NCBI RefSeq assembly: GCF_010389155.1
Contig: NC_057763.1
Coordinates: forward strand, 41,150,645-41,214,644
Length of the DNA stretch: 64,000 bases
Source: Erigeron canadensis
Taxonomy: Eukaryota; Streptophyta; Magnoliopsida; Asterales; Asteraceae
Reading direction: 5' to 3'
Shown here: one piece after another, positions 11,860 through 29,070 of the stretch
Layout: each line of letters starts with the position of its first letter
Numbering within the stretch: position 1 is the stretch's first letter
Notes under the pieces: generated by a model
Databases searched by the model: none
What the model saw: only the letters and a program-made list of their open reading frames with translations
What the model was told of the DNA's origin: nothing
Program-made: the position numbers and the translations under genes

Positions 11860-14800
11860 ATGGCTTCTTCTACTTCCCTCACTCTGTCTCAAGCCGCCTT
11901 AGTCCGCCGCCATGGCTCCACCACCACCGCCGCTGCAACCCAGCAACCAACTTCCATTTCAACTCTATCTATGCCCACTTTCTCCGGCCTAAAGTCTTCC
12001 ACCACATCATCCTCACGCGCCGCTACACGTTCACAAATACCATCCACTCGTGGTCGCGTGGTACCCACGCGCCTCCGTGTGATCACCAACGCCGCCGTGG
12101 AAACGATAGAGAAGACCGAAACTGCTTTGGTTGACAAGTCAGTGAACACTATCAGGTTCTTGGCTATTGATGCTGTTGAAAAAGCTAATTCGGGTCATCC
12201 GGGTCTGCCCATGGGCTGTGCACCAATGGGTCATATCTTGTATGATGAGGTTATGAGATATAACCCGAAAAACCCATATTGGTTTAACAGAGATCGCTTT
12301 GTTTTGTCCGCCGGACATGGGTGTATGTTACAGTATGCTCTGCTTCATCTTGCTGGTTATGATTCTGTCCTTGTAAGTCTCTTTTCTATTTTTGTATGAT
12401 CATTTGTTAGTTTTTTAGTGCTAATTAATGCTTAATTTGTGTGTTTGTTAATCTGGGTATTTGATTAAGTTCAAAAAGTTTGGGTCTTTATGCTCTAAAT
12501 GTGAATATTTAAATTCTTGATTTCTGTTATGCTTTGGATGATCTCTATGTGTGTTTCTTTTATATAAAGTTTGCATTTCTATGTGAATTAGTATGAAAAG
12601 ATTGCATTGAAATGGAAAATCTATAGTCTTGATGGTTGTAATTCTTTACTAGTTATGTTTATCAAGTGTCGATTATCTCTAGGTGCTTCAAAATTTCGTT
12701 TTATATTTTGATGTGACACTTGTATTAAAACGTTTGTATTTTTATGGGATATTTAAGATCTTGATCATTCTTATGCTTGCAATATTTAAGTAGATTGAGT
12801 CCGTTTCTAGATCTGGTTTTTGGCAACAAATATTAGATTTTTGGAGACATGCCACTTGTTTGGGATCTAGTGTGGAAAAGATTTGTTTTTTGTGTCTTTT
12901 GGTATGTTGAAAGAAGGGGGTCATTTTGGTCTTGCATTTCTATCACAAATAAGTAACTTTACTACAAGTGTAACAAAGTTGACTTTTATGCCCAATTCTT
13001 AGGTTCTTTAGTGCTTGATCAAATGTTAAAAAAGGACCTTTTAAGTTTTGATTTTGCAAGATCTTTAGATCTTGATAATTGATTGATCTTTGAATCGGTT
13101 CTTCAAGTCAAAACAGTGGTCCTTTTGTCTTTAATGACTGATTAACTTTATATTGTTTGTGCTATTGTGTGATACTAATATGTCATGTCCTAAATCAGGA
13201 AGAGGACTTGAAGCAATTTCGTCAATGGGGAAGCAAAACTCCTGGCCATCCTGAGAACTTCGAAACTCCTGGGATCGAAGTCACCACTGGTTAGTATTTG
13301 TATATATATGTATAAATACTGAGTTCTTAAGGGATTTGATCATGCTTCTAAACGATTATCTGGATATTATCAGGTCCTCTTGGTCAAGGAATTGCCAATG
13401 CTGTTGGTCTTGCTGTTGCTGAGAAGCATTTAGCTGCACGTTATAACAAACCTGATGCTGAGATTGTTGACCACTACACGTAAGAATTCAACTTTCAGTT
13501 GGTGATTTACAAGTCCAATGATTTTGAGAGAGTATTAATGTGTTTTCCGTTGTCTTTTCAGATACTGTATTCTTGGTGATGGTTGTCAAATGGAAGGGAT
13601 TGCAAATGAAGCTTGTTCACTTGCTGGCCATTGGGGACTCGGAAAGTTGATTGCTTTCTATGATGACAACCACATCTCTATTGATGGTGACACTGAGATC
13701 GCATTCACCGAGAATGTTGACAAACGTTTTGAGGCTCTTGGGTGGCATATCATATGGGTGAAGAACGGTAACACCGGTTATGATGAGATCCGTGCTGCCA
13801 TCAAAGAAGCTAAATCTGTGACTGATAAGCCTACTTTGATTAAGGTTAGTAATTATAAGATGATGCAATCGCTGTAAGAAATTTGGTGTATTGTTGGAGT
13901 TTCCTGAGATTTTATGCTAACTTGCAGGTGACAACAACAATCGGTTTTGGATCACCAAACAAGGCTAACTCATACAGTGTCCATGGAGCAGCTTTGGGAG
14001 CAAAAGAAGTAGATGCAACCAGACAAAACCTTGGATGGCCTTATGAGCCATTCCATGTTCCAGAGGATGTAAAGAAGTAAGCAAAAGATTCTCAAGTTTC
14101 TGTTTTTTTCTTCTTAGATCAATCTTACAGGTGGCAAATGGGCAGGACGGGTACCGGGTCAAAACAGGTGGTTTTCTTGAAGCGCCGAGATGGTTTGGGT
14201 TGACATGGAATTTGGTTTTGATCTAGTTCTTTGAAGTTAATTATAATTAATGTAGCCGTTTCACATGTTAGAAATGAAACACAGTTACACATACCAATTC
14301 AAGCCATTCATCTGTATATGAATTGAAATTTCTATCTCTAATCAATCTGAAGTGCTGAACTAGGGTTTATTAATATTGATTTCTTTGGCAGGCACTGGAG
14401 CCGCCATACCCCCGAGGGTGCAGCTCTTGAAGCCGAATGGAATGCTAAATTCGCAGAGTATGAGAAGAAGTATGCGGCAGAAGCTGCGGAGTTGAAGTCT
14501 ATTGCTGATGGTGTATTACCCGCTGGATGGGAGAAGGCTCTTCCTGTGAGTATTTTGAAACTGATTATAATGAACAATTAATATTTGGAAAATATGTGCT
14601 TTCCGTAACATTCGATATATTTTTTGTTTATGTAGACATACACCCCAGAAACTCCTGGTGATGCCACAAGAAATCTTTCACAGACAATGCTTAACGCATT
14701 GGCACCGGTTCTCCCCGGTCTTGTTGGTGGAAGTGCTGATCTTGCTTCATCAAACATGACCCTAATGAAAATGTTCGGTGATTTCCAAAAAGCCACCCCT

Positions 14801-15595
14801 GAAGAACGCAACATCCGGTTTGGTGTCCGTGAACACGGTATGGGAGCCATATGCAACGGGATTGCGCTTCACAGCCCCGGGTTCGTCCCTTACTGTGCAA
14901 CATTCTTTGTCTTCACTGATTACATGAGAGGTGCAATGAGAATCTCGGCTTTATCGGAAGCTGGAGTCATCTATGTCATGACCCATGACTCCATTGGTCT
15001 AGGAGAAGATGGGCCAACCCATCAACCTATTGAACATTTAGCTAGTTTCCGAGCCATGCCCAATATCTTAATGTTCCGTCCAGCTGATGGAAATGAGACA
15101 GCCGGAGCTTACAAGGTTGCAGTTGAAAGCAGAAAACGACCCTCAATTCTTGCTCTTTCTAGGCAAAAACTTCCCAACCTGGCTGGAACTTCAATTGAAG
15201 GAACCGCAAAAGGTGGGTACACGATATCTGACAACTCAACAGGTAACAAGCCCGATGTTATCTTGGTTGGTACCGGTTCCGAGCTTGAAATTGCAGCTAA
15301 AGCTGCTGATGAACTCAGAAAGGAAGGGAAAACAGTTCGTGTCGTGTCCTTTGTTTCATGGGAGCTTTTTGATGAACAATCTGATGAATACAAGGAAAGT
15401 GTACTTCCATCAGCTGTAACAGCCCGTGTTAGCATTGAAGCTGGATCGACTTTTGGATGGGGAAAAATTGTCGGAAGCAAAGGCAAGGCCATCGGGATTG
15501 ACAAATGGGGTTCCAGTGCACCAGCAGGAAAGATTTACAAAGAGTACGGTATAACTGCTGAAGCTGTGATTGCAGCAGCTAAAGAAGTTCTTTAG
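11860..15595 (+). CDS. TKL1: Transketolase, chloroplastic
   Basis: This thiamine-diphosphate enzyme of the Calvin cycle and pentose phosphate pathway transfers two-carbon units between sugar phosphates and yields erythrose 4-phosphate for the shikimate pathway. Seven exons: 11860-12372, 13199-13289, 13374-13479, 13562-13844, 13928-14076, 14392-14545, 14636-15595. They total 2256 nt (751 aa), close to the ~741-745 aa of plant plastid enzymes. Residues 1 to about 77 form a Ser/Thr/Arg-rich transit peptide. The mature part shows [13 protein letters not shown] (about 110-122), the ThDP-binding [12 protein letters not shown] (about 242-253), and the pyrimidine-domain motif [12 protein letters not shown] in the last exon. 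The chosen ATG (GCCATGGC) opens directly into the transit peptide. A poly(A) signal AATAAA lies about 95 bases after the stop. Intron 5 holds a fragment of the GGGTCAAA-type repeat. The numbering of the paralogue (TKL1 versus TKL2) is a guess. Confidence 0.97.
14123..14215. repeat. Fragment of intronic 'GGGTCAAA' repeat family (transketolase intron 5)
   Basis: The stretch runs AGGTGGCAAATGGGCAGGAC and then ACCGGGTCAAAACAGG. It shares the GGTGGCAA and GGGTCAAA vocabulary of copies in EPSPS introns 4, 5 and 7 and in intron 3 of the gene at 35675-39348. Confidence 0.4.
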
Positions 15596-17171
15596 ATTGG
15601 TGTAAACCCGACATCTTTTTCTGGGCTAAGGGAACTTACAAAAGCACAACTGTTAGTTTTCGGTGTCTTGTTTCATAATGCTCGGATAAACAATAAAGGT
15701 CGGTTTTTTAGTCTTTGATGCTTTTCATCGGAACACCTTACCTGCAAATTAGACGAAGATAAGAAGAGACTGTTTACATGTTGAAGGATTAAATCTCACG
15801 AATTTGTACCAAAATTGAAACATATTTTTCTCCCAAGTTTTGTGATTCTATATGTTTGATTATCATTGAGGTGTTCTTTTGAGTAATGTACAATTTTTAA
15901 ACCGCATAATTACAAGTTATCTTTACATAATTGCTCTCCTTTTTTTGACATTCTACTTTTTTCGCCCTTGAACTCGACATACTCAATAAGTTTTTAATGT
16001 TGTTAATTGTTATGTAGTACACAATGAAAAAACAACTTATAATGTATGAGAGATAAGTTATCATCACATTGTTCTGTGTAAAATGGTATAGCATATCTAT
16101 AGCAGACCCTTTTCAATTTATAAGGAAAACATGTAATACTGATTGTACTATTTGTGAGAAAAAGAAGTTAGTTTTCCTTCCTTGTCTTGAAATTCAATGG
16201 ACTAGTTAGTTTTTAGGATACAGTTTTCAGGAATGGATTGGGTGATGAATGTAAGCCATAGAAAATGGGTAAGGTTATCTAATCTTGTTAAATTTGTGTC
16301 GCATATTAAAAGTACTTCATCCATACAAGTACCTAGATATTTTTCCAGACAATTGAATACATAACATTCGATTATGAATGTCATATTACTAAAACTGTAA
16401 AAGCATGACATCCACATCAGTTTCATGACGATTTTCTTTCGACGTCAAAGAACTAGACACCTAGTCGACTACCTAATATCTACACCAATCGTATCAAATG
16501 CAATGTTAGCTTGCAATATCAAGGTTTATGGATCCATTTATTCTAATATCTAGGTCAAGGCTCTTTGGTTGCAACATCATCAAGAATTACTTGGTTATCA
16601 GGTTGACATTTCTTTAAATGAAAGATGTCATACTATGATCTGAAAAACTAGTTAGAGGTGGAGCTAGGATACATAACTTTATTTTTGTTTTTAAGAGTGA
16701 AACAGTTGCTAAAACATTCTAAGTAGCAACATGCAATATTATTGAATTTGTCGAAATGTGGATGCAAGCTAGTGATGACAAAAGAGTGAGGATGGGTACT
16801 TTGGGATTGAGATGAGAAGCCATTTGGTCAAGTATGTGGTTCTTGAAACTTTGGCGGTTTTTGAGCTCCATGATATGTCGATATAATTTTATACGAGTAC
16901 TTCATTCGTCTCAAAAGTATGTTACTATAAAAAACAAAAAATCCAAAGTTACAATAAAAGCGTAATCATTGCATTGTGTAGTGACTATACAACCTTTACG
17001 TTTTGTATGTGTATGAAAGATACTCGTAATATAGTAAAGTTTATAGATGCAGCCTCTCACACATATCATATAGATGATTGATAATTTGATATATTACAAA
17101 AATATCTTCTTGATTTTCAAGCCCATAAATATTTATTTTGAGAAAAACTAAAATAAAAGCCGAAACTGTTT
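15596..17171. other. Intergenic, 3' of transketolase
   Basis: The 3' UTR, with AATAAA near 15690, is followed by AT-rich spacer. I see no gene, and short open frames near 15900-16430 on the - strand have no recognisable content. Confidence 0.4.
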
Positions 17172-17352
17172 GAGTGTTTTTTTTTTTTTAAAGTTGTAAT
17201 TAATATATTGTGAAATCAATTACTCGTATTAGTTTAAGCTTTTTAACAAATAATTGTGTTGAGCGTTTTTTTTTTTTAAAAAAAATTGTAATTAATATAT
17301 TGTGAAATCAATTACTCGTATTAGTTTAATTTTTTTAACAAATAATTGTGTT
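17172..17352 (+). repeat. Tandem duplication, ~90-bp unit
   Basis: Two copies (17172-17260 and 17261-17352) begin GAGTG or GAGCG plus a T run. They share GTAATTAATATATTGTGAAA, CAATTACTCGTATTAG and ACAAATAATTGTGTT. They differ mainly in the length of the T/A homopolymers and a GC versus TT change, so the duplication is fairly recent. Confidence 0.85.
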
Positions 17353-17587
17353 ACGTGAGTGGGTTAGTGGGTGTGATTTTGATTGGAGTCTAAGAAAATT
17401 TATTGTAATTATTTTTTAATCACGTTAACTGAAGAAAGGTTCATCCACGATCCACCTCCCCCAAAAACGCAAGTGCACTTAAAAATGCCTTTCGAAATAA
17501 AAATAAAAATAGTAGTTACTGTTTTATTTTAGGTCATTTAAACAAATGTGATATATCTATTTAGGAAAGAATATCATAAGAGTATAA

Positions 17588-17915
17588 GGGGGTATTTGGT
17601 TATAGAAAATACCTCTTGTTTTTCATTTTTGTTTTTCAAGAAAACATAAAAAACATAAAACACGTTCTAATTATAGTTTTCTAAGAAAACAAAAAACAAG
17701 GTTTTCCATAATAACTTAAAAACACCTTTTTCTTGTTTTCTATTTTCCATTTTCATTTCACCCCTCCCCTCACATCTCTAGCATGTTTTCAAGTTTTCTA
17801 ATTAAAACGCGTTTTTAAAAATTTTATTTATTTTCTAGAAAACAAAAACCCCTTTAATATTTTAAAAAATTAGAAATAAAAGTTAGAAAATATTTTCTAC
17901 AAACCAAACACACCC
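17588..17915. mobile_element. Tourist-like MITE (PIF/Harbinger type), 328 bp
   Basis: The left end is GGGGGTATTTGGTTATAGAA and the right end is the inverse of GGGTGTGTTTGGTTTGTAGA. The duplication is TAA (17585-17587 and 17916-17918). The inside is rich in TTTTC/GAAAA and folds back on itself. It differs in sequence from the element at 7134 but has the same architecture. Confidence 0.85.
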
Positions 17916-18835
17916 TAAGTATTAACTGAGGATAATTAATAGTAAATCAATATGATATGTAAGATATATGTGCAATGATTACGGCCCTTGTAACTTTGGG
18001 CTTTATGTAAGGAATGATGTGTAAGTGCATGAATGGCATGGTGAAGCCACCAACCCCAAAGCAGGTTGGTAGGTCTATTTGGTAATTAAAATGTAGATTT
18101 CTCATACCTACTCACCTACCTTCATGTGTAGAAAGAGATATTAGCATATTACTGAATTCAGTGTTCTATTTTAATGGTTGACTGGTTGTAATTGTCTAAT
18201 CATGAATATCAAGAAAACAAATTTTCAATTATGTCATTCTAAATAAGGTCTTCTAAGTAGGGAAAGCCCATAATTAGGAGTATGCAAAGAGAAAATTTAC
18301 CAGAAATTCTTATCTCATTCAATATGAACTAGAACAATACTCGTGCGTAGCTTGGGTCCATTTTATAACATTTTTTTAACTTGACTTTGAATTGAACATA
18401 GTTAAATAGCAACTTAAATAGAATGTAACATCCACATGTTATCTCTACTCCGGTACTACGTTAATGTTCTATATATCAAATCTAATACTCTTTATTGTAA
18501 GAAATACAAATTTATAACTAAAAGTGTTCATACCGATATACATGTTTGTCTCTAAGTTGTTCTACTTGATAATGCTTAAGTCTATCATATAATCCTAAGA
18601 CAATAAAGCTTAAGTCCGTCTATACTTAAATATAAATATTACTTATGGATGTTTGTTTTTGCAAAACATCTTAATGTTTGAAAAACATTTGTTTACCTTT
18701 TGAGATGTTTATAATTTTTCATAGCTGGCATATATCAATCAATTTACACAAATTGAAAGAAAAAAACAAAAGAAACATACAAACAAATGAACAATATAGT
18801 TACATGCACGGGATATGATGGAAGTGAAATGTAAA

Positions 18836-18900
18836 TAGTCTTATCTCTATCCAAAGATAAAGAGATTGTTCTAATAAGAAACTTTGGGCAAATAAACAAT
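18836..18900 (+). repeat. Degraded copy of the repeat seen at 6490-6640
   Basis: The stretch GAAGTGAAATGTAAATAGTC, TATCCAAAGATAAAGAGATT, then GAAACTTTGGGC follows the order of the 6535-6600 repeat with many C-to-T-like changes, as expected of an old methylated copy. Confidence 0.5.
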
Positions 18901-18980
18901 ATAGTTCATCCCACATAATAATAATAAAATTATAAAAAAAATCAGCAAACTAAATTTAAAACCCGGACAAATGATGAAAA

Positions 18981-19252
18981 TCTATTAAAAAGAATATGAA
19001 AAATTCCATATTTACCAAAGCTTCTTTTATTTTCAACTGCTGTGTATATTTTCTTTCTGTTTTTGAAATACCTTATTTCCCTTTGGATATTTTTTATTCC
19101 CAAAATACCCTCTCCACCCTAAAATCATGCACGCTCCAACCATTGTCCCTCTTTTGTAACCCGCAATTTTGTTAACGTTGATATGAAAATTACTACCATC
19201 AACCGCTTTCATTTCTGCCCACCGCCGCTGCGTCGCGCGGGTATCCATCTAG
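18981..19252 (+). mobile_element. Short non-autonomous Helitron, 272 bp
   Basis: It begins TCTATTAAAAAGAATATG after an A. It ends CGCTGCGTCGCGCGGGTATC, CAT and CTAG, followed by T. A 5' TC, a 3' GC-rich potential hairpin about 10 nt before CTAG, and insertion between A and T with no duplication are Helitron features. No RepHel coding sequence is present, so it would depend on an autonomous partner. Confidence 0.7.
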
Positions 19253-20422
19253 TCTATTGAAGCAAAATTGATTTCGGTTCTTGATATTCGATTAGCATGC
19301 TTTTTTGGGGGTTAATTATGTTCCTAACGATATTTTGCATTACAGAGCAGCTATAAACACAAAATTATATAAAAATAGTATGAGTTGAATTGTTATCTTG
19401 TCTCAAAACTTGAAATGCAATATTACCAATAAAATACGCAAATGCCAACAAACTAATACACACATGCTGATTATATGTACTTTTCGCTCTAATGGAATTT
19501 CCAAAACAACATCAAAGTCTTATCCAGTTAACCTTTTGATATGATTTCATAATTTTTCAATCCATGTTAATTGATTTTAATCAAACAATAATATGAAGAT
19601 ATGGACTGTAACTAAAAATAGATCCTCCATTCATTTAAAGAATACGTAGTAAAACTTTTGCTAAAAATCAGGGGATTTAGTTAGTGTGGTGCTAATAAAT
19701 TTTAACATGTTTCTATTATCTACTTAACAATATTTCCGTTTTAATTGGACAATTTATGTGGCTGAGATGAAAAGTAAATTTAATTGAATGATCAAGATTT
19801 AATATTAATAAGACTATATATATATATATATAATAACCAATGAATAAAGTAAAAAAACATAAAATAAAAAATTCATGATTTGTTAGTGAAACCTTATCTT
19901 ATCCAAAATGCATATTTGTATAATGATATATCTTTGTTATTGTATCGTGGTTATTTTGAAACAATGGTATTGTTTTAGTTTGACGTTTTAATGACTTTCT
20001 TGATATATATGTTGCAATTATCTCACACATAATATACTTACAAATTACAACTGAAGAACAAAATATCAATTCTAAGTTCTAACCCAATAATCTTTTAAAA
20101 AACAATTTTTTTTTTGTCAAATTAATACCTTATATAATAAGTTAAGTTTTTACGTCTACAATGGAAAAAAGCTTGTAAATATTTTTATTTTGTCACATAA
20201 TTATTCCATCATTTTTAGCTATTTAAAACTATTAATCCAAAAATAAAACTTTTTCCAAAAAAAGATGATTATTGTCAATCGTTTCTTAAAAAAAAGTTAC
20301 ACCCAATGTTATAATCCTAATCAACTCCCATTGAAAATGTCTTAAATGCAAATTAATCTTTAATAAAATACTATAAGTCAGGTCTTATAGAGTTATAGTG
20401 ATGTCAATGGCTTAATAACTTA
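19253..20422. other. AT-rich intergenic spacer
   Basis: No gene or clear element boundary is visible here. Confidence 0.4.
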
Positions 20423-20489
20423 GGGTATGTTTGGCACAAAAGCTTTTAAGCCCTTAAAAGCCCCTAAAAACCCCTTGCCAAACAGTCCC
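20423..20489. mobile_element. Very short Tourist-like element, 67 bp
   Basis: The left end is GGGTATGTTTGGCACAAAAG and the right end is the inverse of GGGACTGTTTGGCAAGG. It is flanked by TTA on both sides (20420-20422 and 20490-20492). The inside is an AAGCTTTTAAGC/CTTAAAAGC palindrome, so the whole unit is one hairpin. It looks like a MITE reduced to little more than its TIRs. Confidence 0.65.
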
Positions 20490-21212
20490 TTAATGACATT
20501 TTGGTGATGGGTAAGACCTTGAGACCAGAAAGTCTAAGTTCAAATCTTATAAAAAAGTTTTTTTCTATTTTCCAGATTTATTGAGTTTTCCCATGAGTTC
20601 ATGTATGAGCATTATTGCATAGTGAAAATATGATCGGATGGTTTCATCAATGACAGGATATTCTAGTCTTAATGATCAAAATTTGTTATTAAAAATGCTT
20701 TTTAGTGATAATTTATTAATATTCTTAATAAATCTAAATATCTAATGTTAAAAAGCTAATTAGAAAGCTTCCCAAATTTCTCACAAATCACGATCAATTT
20801 TTTTAACTGTGAAATGATTAATCCTTCTAATTAAATAGCTTAATGATTAAGAGGTAATATTATTAAAAAAAAATTAGTTTCTTAAATTTTCTAAAAAGAT
20901 TTATAATTTCTCTTTTTAACTTAGAAAATCATAAAAGTGAAATCATAGTTTTAACTTTTTATAAAAGTCAATATTACGAGCAGTAAAGTATCCCAGAGTC
21001 CCAGACACCCCTTTGCAAGGTAATTTTTTATGAAGTTTATTCATGGAGGTTTGGTAAGAAGTGGTGGTGGTGGTTGGTATGAATTTGTTTTTGACCTTCT
21101 TCAAACATCCACCTACTACTGACCCCTCCCTTCAAACCCAACCCAAAATCCAAATCATTAAATCCTTCAAACCCACTGTGTGTTTTGTGTGAAATTTCAC
21201 ACACAACAAACA
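20490..21212. other. Intergenic region and EPSPS promoter/leader
   Basis: AT-rich spacer ends in a ~170-base leader containing GTGGTGGTGGTGG and C-rich stretches before the EPSPS start. Near 20510-20560, AAGTTCAAATCTTAT resembles a decayed tRNA box B. No gene is seen. Confidence 0.4.
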
Positions 21213-26737
<5,525 letters not shown>

Positions 26738-27799
26738 TGTGATTATGGGTAGTGGTTTGCTTTTCTATATGTAATTTTTGTTTCATTTGTAACGAGTAAA
26801 ATGTGAGTTTTGGGCATAACATATTCTTATGAACTTGTATTCTTTCGTAAGATTTTTTTAGTGTAATAAAATATTTTGCTATTTCAGTTGATGATTTCTA
26901 TTACGGTAATTATGCATCTGACTTCCACTTATACTACGATGTGCATGGCTTTGCGTGAACAGATTGCCAAACAATTTAGTCATGTGGCTGGTTTGATTGC
27001 CCACACTTGTTGAGTTGTTGGCTAGTCGAGTTTGGGTGATCAGAACCCATGTGGCTCGGTTTACACTTTGCGCCCTAACATGTGTGTTTTAAAGGTTAAT
27101 TAAACTTATTAAACGGCTTAGTAATTTAAGTCAATAAAATCATTCAAGTTTCTTTTGCTCCTTTGGAATGATTTAAGCTAATATGAAAAGGGTACTTTTC
27201 TTAGACAAAAGTCAAAATGTGAATATTTACTTTCAAATGAACTCTGGTTATTTACACGAGAAATGGGGCATTTTTATTTTGATTTTTTTTAAAAAAGATC
27301 TTTCTTATTTGTTATTTATTGTTTAGATAGTATAACACTTCAAATTAAACTAAATAAAAATAAATACGACGAGTAGTAAACAAGAAGAACCAATAGGAAC
27401 TTCGGCATTTTATGAAGCCCAAGGTGCATGAACCTTTAAGAGCATATTCTTTTATCATATTTGTAGGAAATTGTATACATACATACATACATACATTATA
27501 ATATTATATTGTATATAGAGAAGACAAGTTATATGTACCATTTAAGGGAAGGCATGGGACAAGGTGCCAAGATTCATAAACAAAGAGAACATGGATGCCT
27601 CGACTTGTGACTCAAATTGCTCACATGCTTTGCATCAATTTGATGACTTATATATAATCTTAACGTATTATAATAACCTTAAAAGTGAAATTTAACCCAT
27701 GCTTATTTTTATACCTTTACAATCTTGATTATAAGTTAAGATTGAAGCACTTTATGTATTTTGAAAATAGTTTTTCCATCCAAAGATCATCTATATGAG
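26738..27799. other. Intergenic, 3' of EPSPS
   Basis: The stretch holds the EPSPS 3' UTR, then spacer with a short (ACAT)n tract at 27474-27496. No gene is supported. Confidence 0.45.
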
Positions 27800-28533
27800 T
27801 AGGGACGGAACCAGAACTTTCACTGTGAGGGGACAAATTTAGAAATCGTATGTTATACTTAAGATCTTAAGCTTTTTGATGTCTTAAACTAGTCACTTGC
27901 AAATGCATCTACTAAATTATGTAAAAGTAGAACCTCACTTCAACTTTGTATTTTAAAAAAAAAATTGGTATTTAAAAAATAAGGCTAGTAAATGTTAATA
28001 TTAACTAAAAAAATCCTTTAAAAATAAATGTTTAGCTTCATTTAACAAATTTGAGATTATGTTTATTCTAAAAATATCAGAAAGGTTAAATGCTTTGAAA
28101 TTTTCTATTACTTTAATATTTGTCCATAAATTAAAAAACCTATATATAAAATATAAGGGTTAAAAGGGTTTTCTTTAAAGTAAAAGGGTCAACATAACAA
28201 TCTCAATAAAGTTTTGAGATTTAAAAGGAAAAAATCTAAAAGGCAAGGTAACTTTTGCAAATATGTTGTCTTCCTCCCTTGGTCTCTACAACAGCAAAGT
28301 TACAGCACCATTAAAACACAAAATGCTTTATCTATTGATTTATCCATTGTTACTACAATAATAAGCTCTTAATCGTATAAAGCATGGTTCCGTTATCACC
28401 TATTTAGTTTTTTCATTCTTTTTTAAAAATAAAATCCAAGTATACTTTAAAATTAAAAAAAAAATAATTAGATTTTCGCAAAATTGGACTGGGGGCAGTT
28501 GCCCCCATTGCCCGCATGCTAAATCCGTCCCTG
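27800..28533. mobile_element. Non-autonomous hAT-like DNA transposon, 734 bp
   Basis: The left end is TAGGGACGGA and the right end is the inverse of CAGGGACGGA. The same 6 bases, TATGAG, occur directly outside both ends. The right end continues into a GGGGGCAGTTGCCCCC palindrome. A YAGGG terminus suggests hAT, whose duplication should be 8 bp; only 6 of 8 match here, so the superfamily is tentative. The interior is non-coding and AT-rich. Confidence 0.6.
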
Positions 28534-28564
28534 TATGAGAGGTAAAACATATTTTTCTTGTTAT

Positions 28565-29070
28565 TGCATATATATACTAAAAAAAAAATTCATTTGTCCA
28601 CATTTGGTTATCGAAATTGTGGAAAAATTTATGAATTTAATCACATTTAAAAGTGTGTAAAAATAATTTACATAAAATCACAATACTTATACACTTATAA
28701 ATGTGTAAACAAAATATTAACACTTAAAAGTGTGAACAATTGTCAAATATTTTCATACTTAAAAGTGTGAAAGTCAATTTGTGACACATGATTTCTTCAC
28801 ACCCTACGTGTATAAAGAAAATAAGTGTTACAAATTAACTTTCACACTTTAAGTGTGAATACCTGCTATATTTTTACACACTTAAAACTATGAACTTTTC
28901 TTTTTCACATGTATAAGTGTGTAAAAATTATGATTTTTTAAATTTCTTCACACTTTGAAATGTAAATTATACACATTTTTAAATGTGATTAAATTAACAA
29001 AAATTTTTACACCTTTTAAAGGTATAAAAAAACAAGTGTGAGGAAATGATATATTTGTTGTAGTGATAAA
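28565..29070. mobile_element. Foldback element made of CACTTAAAAGTGTG palindromes, ~500 bp
   Basis: Two arms (about 28565-28800 and 28815-29070) are reverse complements centred near 28805. For example, AATTTAATCACATTTAAAAG on the left pairs with the inverse at about 28980. Within each arm, small palindromes such as ACACTTAAAAGTGTG recur every 40-70 bases. The right terminus, read inward, is CACTACAACAAATATATC, a CACTA-type end common in plant MITEs. The left terminus is degraded. There is no coding potential. Confidence 0.7.

Noticed and set aside
11525..11902. 125-codon open frame just upstream of and overlapping the transketolase start
   Set aside because: It is in a different frame from transketolase and has no recognisable domain. 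It is rich in Asn/Lys/Phe as AT-rich DNA dictates, and lies in the promoter and leader.
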